Positions 7,413 through 15,933 of a stretch of 64,000 nucleotides of DNA are shown piece by piece. The notes under the pieces were generated by a model. It did no database searches, was not told the DNA's origin, and worked only from the letters and a program-made list of their open reading frames with translations. Location of the stretch: the NCBI GenBank assembly GCA_016794465.1, contig JAEUKA010000064.1:1-64000 (forward strand). Reading direction: 5' to 3'. The DNA is from Myxococcales bacterium (lineage in GTDB: Bacteria; Myxococcota_A; Polyangia; Palsa-1104; JAEUJZ01). The translations under genes and the position numbers were made by a program. How positions within the stretch are numbered: the first letter of the stretch is position 1; each line of letters opens with the position of its first letter.

Positions 7413-8351
7413 CTTGCTGGGGAGTGGTAGTCGCTCGTAGTCGTGAACGCTGTGGAGGATGGCGCGACTTGCGGTGGCGACGACAACCTGAGCGCCGGGG
7501 AGGGTCTTGCGGACAGCGGGAATGATGCTCGCCCGACGCTCCTCGCTCAGTCCGGGGACTGGCTCATCGAGGAGCACGATCTCCGGCACGACCTCGCGCA
7601 GGGTCAGCTGCGCTGCCAGATCCAGGATCGTGCGCTCACTTTCGCTTACGCAGCTCGCAGGGAGCGCGGTGGTATTTCGCTCGCTCGCAAGTGCAGTCAG
7701 CGACGCCAGATCGAGCAGTCGAGCAGGTACTTCGGTGGCCAGCAGCCACGGCTCGTCGCTATCGCTCAGGTGAACCAGGCTGCGGTGGTGCGGATCGAGC
7801 TGCTGAAACAGCTCGCCGAGCCGCTGGAGTCCGGGATGCAGCGGTGGTCGTCCTGCCTCGTCGCGTCCCAGTCGCTGACTTCGCCAGCGGAGCTGTAGCA
7901 GCTTCTGACGCAGATCGAACCCAGGACGCTGACCGACGTAGGCGATGCGTCCACGCGGTGGCCAGGCAAGGTGCGGTGCCGCCGGTGACTGCCGGACCTG
8001 CGTCACGGGCCGCAGCCACGGCGAGTCGGTACCACGGAGGCTCAGCGAAGCAACAAGGGTCGCCGGACCGAGCTGGAGCGCAAGCTCGATCTGGGCCGTG
8101 GTCTGCCCGCTGCGAATCAGTCGCGGGCTGTAGGGCTCGGGCAGCAACCGCTCCTCGTCCAGCTCGCAGATCTGCGCCACCGCCGAAAGCAGCGCACTCT
8201 TGCCCGATCCCGAGTCCCCAAACAGCACCGCCTGGTCGAGCGGCGAGTCATCCAGATACGTCAGCGCCAGCTGACACGATGACCAGCAGCGCACGTTCTC
8301 GATCGACAGTCGTCGCAGTCGCAGCGCGGCCCCGCGTTCCCCCCGAACCAT
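7407..8351 (-). CDS. RecF/ABC-like P-loop ATPase of unknown role
   Basis: The 314-residue protein starts at MVRGERGAALRLRRLSIENV, where RecF-type proteins have their first strand (RRLSIENVRCW). Walker A is LFGDSGSGKSALL. A Q-loop-like region follows. The signature-like SESERTILDLAAQL precedes Walker B (EIVLLDEPVPGL) and an H-loop-like end (VVATASRAI). This is the core of SMC/RecF/AAA-21-type ATPases without a long coiled coil. It lacks membrane segments and an obvious partner, so it could work in DNA repair or as a regulatory ATPase. It is monocistronic and convergent with lgt. Confidence 0.75.
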   Translation of the reverse strand: MVRGERGAALRLRRLSIENVRCWSSCQLALTYLDDSPLDQAVLFGDSGSGKSALLSAVAQICELDEERLLPEPYSPRLIRSGQTTAQIELALQLGPATLVASLSLRGTDSPWLRPVTQVRQSPAAPHLAWPPRGRIAYVGQRPGFDLRQKLLQLRWRSQRLGRDEAGRPPLHPGLQRLGELFQQLDPHHRSLVHLSDSDEPWLLATEVPARLLDLASLTALASERNTTALPASCVSESERTILDLAAQLTLREVVPEIVLLDEPVPGLSEERRASIIPAVRKTLPGAQVVVATASRAILHSVHDYERLPLPSKL

Positions 8352-8709
8352 TCCTATAAGGTAATGGAAACAGCGCGAGATTGGCCAGTGCCGCGTGAGG
8401 TCGTGAGCCGCCGTCACCCTCGCGGCTGACCTCGCAGACACTGTCATCGCCGACTTCGCAGTCGCTGCTGCGCTTGGTAAATCCGCCCGCAGCGAGCCCG
8501 AAATCGCCGCCAAGGGGTAAACCTGGCCATTCTGGGGAGTTTCACTTATGTAAGCAGATTTTTGCGAATGTGTATTGTCGGTTAATTACCAATTAGCAAC
8601 GCATGAACTGATTAATAAGATCGGTATTGTTGCTGATTTGCATTGACGAGATCTGGGATTGTTTGATTGACAAGGTGGGTAGACCTCTTTCCCCAAAGGA
8701 CTGCCCAAC
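8352..8709. promoter_or_regulatory. AT-richer intergenic region upstream of the KGG gene
   Basis: This 358-bp gap lies between divergent genes. Its right half is unusually AT-rich for this genome. A possible sigma-70-like promoter reads TTAGCA (8593-8598), a 17-bp spacer and TAAGAT (8616-8621). AAGGA sits shortly before the KGG start codon. Strong promoter-like AT content suits a stress-induced gene. Confidence 0.35.
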
Positions 8710-9243
8710 ATGACGATCGAAAACGAAACAAGCGCATCAATTAATGAAGTCAATGCCGATAACCAGCGACGCGATGGCGCAGCGGAACCAGCTGTCGAGC
8801 CAGCGCCGCCAGCGAAGCGACCGCGAGGCTTTGCCATGATGGATCGCGAACGAAACCGACAGGTTGCGAGCAGTGGTGGCAAGGCTGCTCATGCGTATGG
8901 ACTGGCGAATCGCTTCACATCGGACAAAGCGCGTGAAGCGGGCAAAAAGGGTGGCGCCTCGACCAGTCGCAACCGCGAGCACATGGCAGAGATCGGTCGC
9001 AAGGGCGGCTTCGCCAAGCGTGGCCAGCGACGGACCGAGCCCGGCGACGTGACGGCTGACGCAGGAGCTGACGCAGGAGCTGACGTGCGATCAGGGGCTC
9101 AAGCGCTGCGCAACGATGGAGAGAGCGCCTCGGACATGCCGCAGGTAGTAGCGAGCCCGCAGCTCGAGCAGCCCAGCCTCGTCGAGGTCACCCCGCCGCC
9201 CAAGCGCCGCCCGCCGTCGCGAGGTCAGCGAAAAGGTCGATAA
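8710..9243 (+). CDS. KGG-repeat stress protein (YciG/Con-10-like)
   Basis: The 177-residue hydrophilic protein carries the Con-10/KGG motifs: ASSGGKAAHAYGLANRFTS, AREAGKKGGASTSRNREHM and AEIGRKGGFAKRGQR. These short repeats mark small stress-induced, probably disordered proteins. The flanks are longer than in typical KGG proteins: an acidic N-terminus and a Pro/Arg-rich C-terminal tail (PPPKRRPPSRGQRKGR). The ribosome site AAGGA lies 10 bases before the ATG. The last 153 bp overlap the 3' end of trmH on the other strand, so the tail's sequence is partly dictated by trmH. The molecular function is unknown. Confidence 0.8.
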   Translation: MTIENETSASINEVNADNQRRDGAAEPAVEPAPPAKRPRGFAMMDRERNRQVASSGGKAAHAYGLANRFTSDKAREAGKKGGASTSRNREHMAEIGRKGGFAKRGQRRTEPGDVTADAGADAGADVRSGAQALRNDGESASDMPQVVASPQLEQPSLVEVTPPPKRRPPSRGQRKGR

Positions 9244-9849
9244 CGCCGTCGCCACCGAGAGGTTCAAGCTCTCGGAGAAGCCATGCAGCGGAATCGCAAA
9301 CTCGACATCACAGAGCGAGCGCGCGAGCGGAGAAAGCCCGGCGTGCTCATTTCCCATCAAGAGCGCCGTGGGCACAAGCGGGTCCAGCTCATCGAGCTGC
9401 GTGCGGGCACCGGGCACGGCAGCAGCCAGCCGAAAGCCGCGCTGGCGGAGCGACTGTAGCGAAGCCTCGGTGGAGTGGTGTTCGATGACCTCCAGCCACT
9501 TGTCGGCGCCCTGCGTGACTTTGTCGGACACCCGAAAGCGCTCGCGTGAGGCGATGATGTGAACCTCGTGGACGCCCATCGCTTCGCTGCTGCGCAGCAC
9601 CGCCCCGCCATTGTGCGGATCGTGCAGATCTTCCAGCACCACCACCACACCGCTTAGCCGCGAGGCTGCGACTTCATCCATGCGAGCCGCTCGCCGCTCT
9701 TCGACGAGTGGACGCAGCAGCTCGACAATCGCTTGCGCCGGGCCGAGGCGCAGCGCGGCTTCTTCATCAAGACGGGACGGCGGCTGCCACTCGGTCCCCA
9801 GGTAGCGGGGCGGCAGCACCCCCGTGAGCTGGGGCGAGAGACGGGCCAT
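9091..9849 (-). CDS. trmH: TrmH/SpoU-family RNA 2'-O-methyltransferase
   Basis: The 252-residue SPOUT enzyme transfers a methyl group from SAM to a ribose 2'-OH, in tRNA (Gm18) for TrmH itself. Motif 1 reads VVVVLEDLHDPHNGGAVLRS, with the catalytic Arg at its end. Motif 2 is TALLMGNEHAGLS and motif 3 is IPLHGFSESLNLSVATALS, forming the SAM-binding knot. The N-terminal about 50 residues and C-terminal helices resemble TrmH rather than RlmB. It is the last gene of an mtnP-pfkB-trmH operon, 6 bp after pfkB. The exact RNA target is inferred. Confidence 0.9.
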   Translation of the reverse strand: MARLSPQLTGVLPPRYLGTEWQPPSRLDEEAALRLGPAQAIVELLRPLVEERRAARMDEVAASRLSGVVVVLEDLHDPHNGGAVLRSSEAMGVHEVHIIASRERFRVSDKVTQGADKWLEVIEHHSTEASLQSLRQRGFRLAAAVPGARTQLDELDPLVPTALLMGNEHAGLSPLARSLCDVEFAIPLHGFSESLNLSVATALSTFSLTSRRRAALGRRGDLDEAGLLELRARYYLRHVRGALSIVAQRLSP

Positions 9850-9855
9850 GGGAAG

Positions 9856-10791
9856 CTACAGGACGAGATCTTCGAAGTGGGTCAGCTGGCGGAAGGCGCG
9901 GAAGCGGCTGTCGATGATGGGATGGGTCAAGGCACGGAACCGGTCGAGGCTGAAGTCTTCACAGCAGAAGCTGGCCATCGTGCTGCCGCAGATCATCGCG
10001 CGCCGCACCAGCGCACCGTCCAGGTGTCCGCCCTTCCAAGAGCGCGCCAGGTAGCCCATGAAGCCACCGGCAAAGCTGTCTCCGGCGCCGGTTGGGTCCA
10101 CCACATCGGTCAGCGGCAGGGCCGGGGCGGCGAAGATGTGCTCATCGTGGAACAGCAGCGCCCCGGCGTCGCCGCGCTTGATGACGACGTTCTTGGGTCC
10201 CAGCCGCTGGATCGCCTGCGCCGCATGCACCAAGTTGTGCCGTCCCGACAGCAGCCGCGCTTCTTCATCGTTGAGCAGCAGGAAGTCAACTCGCCGCAGC
10301 ACCTTCAGCAGGGCCTCGCGGCTGCCGTTGATCCAGAAGTTCATCGTGTCCAGTCCCACCAGCTGGACGTTCTGCATCTGGTCGAGCACCCGCAACTGTA
10401 GCACCGGATCAATGTTGCCCAGGAACAGCAGCCGCGCCGAGGCGTGGGCCGGGCTCAGCTTCGGCTCAAAGCCGGCAAACACGTTCAGCTGGGTATCGAG
10501 CGAGGTCCGCTTATTGAAGTCATCCGAGTAGCGACCATGCCAGCGGAAGGTCTGACCACTGCGACGCTCAATTCCCTGGGTATCGACGCCGAGCCGCACC
10601 AGCAGCTGGGTGTGCTCATCGGGAAAGTCATCGCCGACCACTGCCACCAGTCCCACCGAGGTCAGAAACGAGCTCGCCGCCGAAAAGAACGAGGCCGAGC
10701 CACCGAGCACGTCGGTCCGGGTAGTCACCTGGGTTTCCACGGTATCGAGAGCAACCGAACCAACGACGAGCAGATCAAGCTGGGAACTCAA
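9856..10791 (-). CDS. PfkB-family sugar/nucleoside kinase
   Basis: The 311-residue ribokinase-fold enzyme has the N-terminal substrate region (LLVVGSVALDTVET, VLGGSASFFSAASSFL). The C-terminal PfkB signature is DVVDPTGAGDSFAGGFMGYL, with the catalytic Asp in the GAGD loop. The strand NVVIKRGDAGALLF precedes the ATP site. It lies between mtnP and trmH in one operon, so it may phosphorylate adenosine, ribose or a methylthioribose-related sugar from MTA turnover. It is not an MtnK-type kinase, which has a different fold. The substrate assignment is inference. Confidence 0.85.
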   Translation of the reverse strand: MSSQLDLLVVGSVALDTVETQVTTRTDVLGGSASFFSAASSFLTSVGLVAVVGDDFPDEHTQLLVRLGVDTQGIERRSGQTFRWHGRYSDDFNKRTSLDTQLNVFAGFEPKLSPAHASARLLFLGNIDPVLQLRVLDQMQNVQLVGLDTMNFWINGSREALLKVLRRVDFLLLNDEEARLLSGRHNLVHAAQAIQRLGPKNVVIKRGDAGALLFHDEHIFAAPALPLTDVVDPTGAGDSFAGGFMGYLARSWKGGHLDGALVRRAMICGSTMASFCCEDFSLDRFRALTHPIIDSRFRAFRQLTHFEDLVL

Positions 10792-10840
10792 GGGCGCTCC
10801 TTAGTCGAAAGCAGAAACATTGCGTCGCAGAAATCCCATC

Positions 10841-11719
10841 TTACTTCGCGGGCGGTGGGATGTGGCGACCGATGATGTGTTGTAGCCGCTGGTAAGCCTG
10901 CGGCGCGATGTCGTGGGTCATGACCGCGTGCTCGATGGCGCGACTGCACGGACAGCTACGCGGCGGCTGCTGCGCAATCAGCTGGGCAGCGCGACGGACC
11001 ACTTCGCGGGCCAGCGAGACATTGCGCCTGAGCACCGCCACCACCGCATCGACCGTGACCGCCGCCTCTTCCTCGCGCCAGCAGTCGTAGTCCGTGCTCA
11101 GTGCCAGCGTCGCGTAACAGAGCTCCGCTTCCCGCGCCAGCTTGGCTTCCGGCAGCGCCGTCATGCCGATGATGTGCGCGCCCCAGGATCGATACAGGTG
11201 CGACTCGGCCCGGGTCGAAAACGCCGGACCTTCCATCACCACCAGCGTGCCGTGGGGATGCACCGTCGTCCCACAGTCCCGCACCGCCCCAAGCAGCAGG
11301 TTGCGCAGGTCATGACAGAACGGCTCGGCAAAGGCGATGTGACCCACCACCCCTTCACCAAAGAAGCTGCTGCGGCGCTCTTTGGTGCGGTCGATCAGCT
11401 GGTCGGGAATCACCACGTGGCCGGGATGAATCTCTTCGCGCAGCGAGCCGACCGCTGACACCGACAGGACATACTGGGCGCCGAGCTGCTTTAACGCGTG
11501 GATGTTGGCGGCGTACGGAACCTCGCTGGGGGTCAGGCGGTGGCTACGGCCGTGTCGCGGCACGAACACCAGCTGCACCTCATCGAGATCGCCGACCAGC
11601 AGCGCATCCGACGGATCGCCAAAGGGCGTGGTCACCCGCTGTTCATGAACGTTGGTGAGCCCGGAGAGCTCATACAGGCCGGAGCCACCAATGACGCCAA
11701 TCACCCTACGTGCGGACAT
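10841..11719 (-). CDS. mtnP: 5'-methylthioadenosine phosphorylase
   Basis: It splits methylthioadenosine (from polyamine synthesis and radical-SAM chemistry) with phosphate into adenine and methylthioribose-1-phosphate. The 292-residue protein shows the PNP/MTAP class 2 signatures: IGVIGGSGLYELSGL, PFGDPSDALL, FVPRHGRSHRLTPSEVPY and the substrate loop VVMEGPAFSTRAESHLYRSW. GMTALPEAKLAREAELCYAT and STDYDCW are MTAP-type rather than guanosine-type. It heads the operon mtnP-pfkB-trmH; the intervening 49 bp before pfkB show no terminator. Confidence 0.93.
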   Translation of the reverse strand: MSARRVIGVIGGSGLYELSGLTNVHEQRVTTPFGDPSDALLVGDLDEVQLVFVPRHGRSHRLTPSEVPYAANIHALKQLGAQYVLSVSAVGSLREEIHPGHVVIPDQLIDRTKERRSSFFGEGVVGHIAFAEPFCHDLRNLLLGAVRDCGTTVHPHGTLVVMEGPAFSTRAESHLYRSWGAHIIGMTALPEAKLAREAELCYATLALSTDYDCWREEEAAVTVDAVVAVLRRNVSLAREVVRRAAQLIAQQPPRSCPCSRAIEHAVMTHDIAPQAYQRLQHIIGRHIPPPAK

Positions 11720-11789
11720 GCGGGGCCGCTTCTAACACAAACCGAAAAGCCCGGTCAACGCAGCTCTGGCGTCGCGCGCGCAGCCCCCA

Positions 11790-12068
11790 ACCAGGATGAA
11801 ACCTCCCCCAAACAGTGGCACGCAGTGATCGGTGGAGGATGAACCCTCCAAAAACAGTGAGGTCCAGTGATCGGTGGAGGATGAACCCTCCCCCAAACAG
11901 TGGAGTGCAGTGATTTTGGAGGATGAACCCTCCCCCAAACAGTGGCGCCCAGTGATCAGTGGAGGATGAAACCTCCAAAAACAGTGAGGTCCAGTGATCG
12001 GTGGAGGATGAACCCTCCAAAAACAGTGGCATCCAGTGATCGGTGGAGGATGAACCCTCCCCAAGGCT
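11790..12068. repeat. Tandem array of seven 42-43-bp units with internal hairpins
   Basis: The landmark AGGATGAA recurs at 11793, 11836, 11878, 11920, 11963, 12005 and 12047. Each unit contains the inverted pair GGAGG-ATGAAC-CCTCC flanked by CAGTGATCGGT and AAAAACAGTG or CCCCAAACAGTG variants. The array fills the gap between the divergent mtnP and hemF genes. The copies differ by a few substitutions and one-base indels. There are no unique spacers, so it is not a CRISPR. A regulator-binding array or a minisatellite are both possible. Confidence 0.9.
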
Positions 12069-12258
12069 GAGCCCGCTCGGGTGGGCTGATAAACCGAGGC
12101 CACTGCGAAACCAATAGCTTGAGTACTGAGCCTGGGGGCGACCGGAGAGCTTTTTTTCGGGCCGCCTGCGGAACGGAAAAAAGTCTCGCAGGGTAGCGGG
12201 GCCCCAGGCGAAACGCGCGGTGGGGTCACTTGGGCGACGCGTGTGGCAGAATGGACCG
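12069..12258. promoter_or_regulatory. Upstream region of hemF
   Basis: This 190-bp non-coding stretch between the repeat array and the hemF start includes a run of seven T (about 12151-12157) and a GC-rich partial dyad. It probably carries the promoter of the hemF transcript. No consensus elements were confidently recognised. Confidence 0.3.
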
Positions 12259-13242
12259 ATGACAACCACCAAGGCGGAGCCGAGCATCGAAGCGAGCGAG
12301 CGGGCGGCGGCGCGGCGGCTGCAGCCGGCTCCGGAGGGCTTTGACCTTACCGGGCTGGCGGCGCAGGCCGAGGCGTATGTCGGCAAGCTTCAGCGTGACA
12401 TCTGTGCCGCCATCGAGCGGGTCGATGGCCAAGCGACGTTTCGGCTGGATGAGTGGCAGCGGGCGGGCGGCGGCGGCGGGCTCACCGGTATTCTCAGCGG
12501 TGGTGGGGTGTTCGAGAAGGCGGGCGTGAACACCTCGGTGGTGCACGGCGAGCTAAGCCCGGAGCTGCAGGCTGCGCTGCCCGGCGATGGCGCGAGCTTC
12601 TTTGCCACCGGGGTGTCGCTGGTGCTGCATCCGCACAGTCCGTATGTCCCGACGACCCATGCCAACTTTCGCTTCCTGCGCCGAGGCCGGACGGCGTGGT
12701 TTGGCGGGGGAGCGGACCTGACGCCGTACTATCCGTTCCTCGAAGACGCCGTGCACTTTCATCGCCAGCTCGCCAGCGCCTGTGACCGCCATGATCCGGA
12801 CTACTACCGCCGCTTCAAAGCCTGGTGTGATGAGTACTTCTATCTGCGACACCGCCAAGAGACGCGCGGGGTAGGCGGGATCTTTTTTGACTACCTACCG
12901 GCGGATGTCGCCCAGGTGCAGGAGTTCTGGAAAGAGGCCGGCGCGGCGTTCTTGCCCGCCTATCTGCCGATTGTCGAGCGTCGCAAGGACACGCCCTTTG
13001 GGGAGCGACAGCGGCACTTTCAGCTCTATCGGCGGGGTCGCTACGTCGAGTTCAACCTGCTCTACGATCGCGGCACGGTGTTTGGCCTGCGCACCGATGG
13101 GCGGGTCGAGTCGATCCTGATGTCACTGCCGCCGCTGGTGCGCTGGGAATACGACTTTCATCCCGAGCCTGACAGCGAGGAAGCGCAGCTGGCTTCGTTC
13201 CTGCGTCCCCGGGACTACCTTGGTGAGGCGGCACGCTCATGA
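12259..13242 (+). CDS. hemF: Oxygen-dependent coproporphyrinogen III oxidase
   Basis: It decarboxylates coproporphyrinogen III to protoporphyrinogen IX with O2 in haem synthesis. The product is 327 residues from MTTTKAEPSIEAS (the longer reading adds 13 residues). Family signatures are clear: GGGGGLTGILSGGGVFEKAG, NFRFLRRGRTAWFGGGADLT, PYYPFLEDAVHFHR, and GGIFFDYL before the dimer region. RYVEFNLLYDRGTVFGLRT and ESILMSLPPLVRWEYDF are conserved near the C-terminus. It implies aerobic growth. Its stop overlaps the next start (ATGA), so it is coupled to the symporter gene. Confidence 0.96.
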   Translation: MTTTKAEPSIEASERAAARRLQPAPEGFDLTGLAAQAEAYVGKLQRDICAAIERVDGQATFRLDEWQRAGGGGGLTGILSGGGVFEKAGVNTSVVHGELSPELQAALPGDGASFFATGVSLVLHPHSPYVPTTHANFRFLRRGRTAWFGGGADLTPYYPFLEDAVHFHRQLASACDRHDPDYYRRFKAWCDEYFYLRHRQETRGVGGIFFDYLPADVAQVQEFWKEAGAAFLPAYLPIVERRKDTPFGERQRHFQLYRRGRYVEFNLLYDRGTVFGLRTDGRVESILMSLPPLVRWEYDFHPEPDSEEAQLASFLRPRDYLGEAARS

Positions 13243-14513
13243 AGAAGCTCGGCCTGACGACCTGGATCATCATCGCGCTTGTCTTGGGCTCGGCGGTCGG
13301 CGCGTACCTGGGGGGGCATCTGGGGGCAAGCCTGCGGCCACCCGACTTTCTGCCAAAAGCCACGTCGCTGGAGTGGATGTCGAAGTCGTTCATCCGCCTG
13401 ATCAAGATGCTGGTGTCGCCGATCATCTTTGCGACGCTGGTGGTGGGGCTGGCCGGGGCTGGCGAAAAGCACATCGGGCGGCTGCTGCTCAAGGCGCTGC
13501 TGTGGTTCTGGCTGGCGACGGCGGTGGCGCTGTTCGTGGGGCTCGGCGTGGCCAACTGGCTACAGCCGGGACTGGGCGCGGTCGGCGGCAACGGCAGCTT
13601 CCCCACCCCAGCGAGCAAGCCCTTCTTCGAGCAAGTGATTCCCACCAGCCTCATCGAGGCCATGTCCCAGAACGCGATCCTGCAGATCGTGTTCTTTTCG
13701 CTGCTGTTTGCGATGGCGCTGGTGGCGATTGGCGACAAGGGCAAGCCGGTGCTGGACGTGCTGCGCGGCGTGGCCGAGGCGATGTTCAAGCTGACCGAGT
13801 ACGTGATGAAGTTTGCGCCGTTTGGGGTCTTTGCGGCGATGGCGGTGGCGGTCGGTACCCAAGGTCCGGGCGTGATGGTGCAGCTCGGCAAGCTGGTGCT
13901 GTCGCTGTACTTCGCGCTGATCGTGTTTGTGACGCTGCTGCTGATTGCGATCAAGCTGATTACCGGGGTGCGCATCGGCCTGGTCCTGCGGGAGCTGCGT
14001 GAGCCGCTGCTGCTGGCGTTTTCGACCACCAGCTCGGAGTCGGCGCTGCCCAAGGCGATTGCCACGATGGAGAGGCTCGGGGTGCCGCCGCACATCGTCG
14101 GGTTTGTGCTGCCGGCGGGCTATAGCTTCAACCTGGATGGCTCGACGCTGTATCTGGCGCTGGCGTCGCTGTTCATTGCCCAGGCGACCGGCAAGTATCT
14201 GTCCCCGGCGACGCAGATCGAGATGATGCTGACGCTGCTGGTGGCCAGCAAAGGCGTGGCTGCGGTGCCGCGAGCGTCGCTGGTGGTGCTGGCGTCTACC
14301 AGTGCGGCCTATGGACTGAAGGTCGAGTGGATTGCCACCATCCTCGGCGTCGATGCGGTGATGGACATGGCGCGCACCATGGTCAACGTGCTCGGCAACT
14401 GCATGGCTTCGATCATTGTCGGCAAGTGGGAAAAGGCGATTCCCGCCGACGCGCCGCTCTACACCGGTCGGCTGCCGGCGCCCCCGACCCCGCCCACTGC
14501 GCCGAGTGCTTGA
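13239..14513 (+). CDS. Dicarboxylate/amino acid:cation symporter (GltP/DctA family)
   Basis: The 424-residue inner-membrane carrier takes up glutamate, aspartate or C4-dicarboxylates with Na+ or H+. Several family helices are evident, together with the re-entrant loop serine region (AFSTTSSESALPKAIATM) and the hallmark YSFNLDGSTLYLALASLF. The conserved C-terminal VDAVMDMARTMVNVLGN contains the substrate-binding Asp/Arg/Asn area. The start overlaps the hemF stop by 4 bp. Ion and substrate choice cannot be fixed from sequence alone. Confidence 0.93.
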   Translation: MKKLGLTTWIIIALVLGSAVGAYLGGHLGASLRPPDFLPKATSLEWMSKSFIRLIKMLVSPIIFATLVVGLAGAGEKHIGRLLLKALLWFWLATAVALFVGLGVANWLQPGLGAVGGNGSFPTPASKPFFEQVIPTSLIEAMSQNAILQIVFFSLLFAMALVAIGDKGKPVLDVLRGVAEAMFKLTEYVMKFAPFGVFAAMAVAVGTQGPGVMVQLGKLVLSLYFALIVFVTLLLIAIKLITGVRIGLVLRELREPLLLAFSTTSSESALPKAIATMERLGVPPHIVGFVLPAGYSFNLDGSTLYLALASLFIAQATGKYLSPATQIEMMLTLLVASKGVAAVPRASLVVLASTSAAYGLKVEWIATILGVDAVMDMARTMVNVLGNCMASIIVGKWEKAIPADAPLYTGRLPAPPTPPTAPSA

Positions 14514-14544
14514 GTCGCCGCTGCCCGTTCGTTACCGTGTCTCC

Positions 14545-15924
14545 ATGTGCAAAGTGAAGCTGTGGAGCTGGCTTTGGCTTGCGGTGGCGCTGCTGCTCGC
14601 GAGCTGGGACAGCGGGATCGCCATCGCCAAGCCCCCACCCACGATCGCGGTCATGCCGTTTCGCGACCTGACCGGCAAGGCCAAGCCGCATATCGGCGAA
14701 GCCATCCGCGAGGTGGTCGCCAGCGATCTGAAGAGCCTGTCCGGCGTGCGCATCGTCGAGCGCGGCAGTCTCGACAAGATCATCAAAGAGATGCGCCTGC
14801 AGACCCACCTGAAGGAAGTCGAAGACAACACCGCCGCCAAGCTCGGCAAGGTCGTCGGTGCATCGGTGATGGTGATCGGCGCCTATCAAGAGGAGTCGGG
14901 CCAGATCCGCCTGACCGCCCGCTTCGTCCGCGTCGAGACGAGCGAGGTCATGGGCAGCGCCAAGGTCGACGGCAGCATCAAGCAGTTCTTTCGCTTGCAG
15001 GACCGGGTCACCGCCGAGCTGTTGCGATCCTCGGGGCTGCCGCAGCTGGCCAAGCAGGTTGCCGATGGCTCCGATACCCGGCCTGACTTAAAGACGATGG
15101 ATGCGCTCGACCTGTACGGCCAGGCGGTGACGGCCGAGACGGATGAGCAGCGGGTGGTGCTCTTGACCTCGGCGGTGGCGATCGATCAGAACTTTTCGTA
15201 TGCCGCCAAGGACCTCGCTGCGCTCGAGGAGCGGATTCGCAAGTACCAGATCGAACAGAAGCGCCTGACCGATGAAAAGCTGGAGAGTCTCCGCAGAGAG
15301 CTGGGCAGCACCACCGATCGTCAGCGCATCGACGTGCTGACCAATCAGCTGCTGCGGCTGCTCCAGGGCTCGCGACGCTACAACACGCTGCGGCGGGAGG
15401 CGCGCCTGTACCTGGACGGGCTGCCGCCGGGGCCGGTGTCGGGTCGCTACTTCGATGAGGCCTCGATGATGCTGGTCAGCACCAACATGCTGCTGCGCGA
15501 CTGGGACTCGGTGTTACGCGACGGTGAGATGTTCATGCAGCGGGCGCCCAGCAGCACCGTGTTCGAGTCGGTGCGGCTGATGGTCGTGCAAGCGATTGAG
15601 CAGAAGCGGCTGGCGGCGGAGGGCAAGCAGAAGCTGGCCGACTATCTGAAGGCGCATCCCAATGTGATCGGCTGGGATCTGTGCCAGCTGGCCAGCATTT
15701 ACTCGTCGCACTCTCAGTACCGCGAGGCACAGCGACTGTATGACGCCTGCTTCCTGCTGGCGGACAAGTCGTCGCTGTCGTCAGTTCAGACGCGGGTGGT
15801 GCCGGACATGATGCTGGGGGACTACGCCGCGATGCAGCGTCACATTGCCGACGCCGAGAAGCTCGATGCAGCGGCAGCGCGGAGCATGCGCGCGTCCTAT
15901 CTTGCCCAGATGCCCACCGACTAG
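14545..15924 (+). CDS. CsgG/FlgO-like exported protein
   Basis: The 459-residue protein is read from MCKVKLWSWLWLAVALLLAS, a signal peptide. Residues about 32-150 match the CsgG/FlgO/TolB-N-like fold (TIAVMPFRDLTGKAKPHIGE, GVRIVERGSLDKIIKEMRLQ, GASVMVIGAYQEESGQIRL), which assembles at the outer membrane. A long helical C-terminal half with TPR-like character follows. No lipobox Cys is evident in the mature start, so anchoring differs from Escherichia coli CsgG. No curli genes are nearby. It lies 9 bp before the next gene, which suggests an operon. Confidence 0.7.
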   Translation: MCKVKLWSWLWLAVALLLASWDSGIAIAKPPPTIAVMPFRDLTGKAKPHIGEAIREVVASDLKSLSGVRIVERGSLDKIIKEMRLQTHLKEVEDNTAAKLGKVVGASVMVIGAYQEESGQIRLTARFVRVETSEVMGSAKVDGSIKQFFRLQDRVTAELLRSSGLPQLAKQVADGSDTRPDLKTMDALDLYGQAVTAETDEQRVVLLTSAVAIDQNFSYAAKDLAALEERIRKYQIEQKRLTDEKLESLRRELGSTTDRQRIDVLTNQLLRLLQGSRRYNTLRREARLYLDGLPPGPVSGRYFDEASMMLVSTNMLLRDWDSVLRDGEMFMQRAPSSTVFESVRLMVVQAIEQKRLAAEGKQKLADYLKAHPNVIGWDLCQLASIYSSHSQYREAQRLYDACFLLADKSSLSSVQTRVVPDMMLGDYAAMQRHIADAEKLDAAAARSMRASYLAQMPTD

Positions 15925-15933
15925 GAGACGACG

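Noticed and set aside
11790..12068. CRISPR array
   Set aside because: The units are contiguous with no unique spacers of constant length, and no cas genes are present.
11706..12386. Minus-strand frame of 226 codons and another of 177 through the 42-bp repeat array
   Set aside because: The repeat period is a multiple of three, which keeps frames open by chance. The predicted peptides are repeat-derived and run into the hemF start, and no ribosome site is present.
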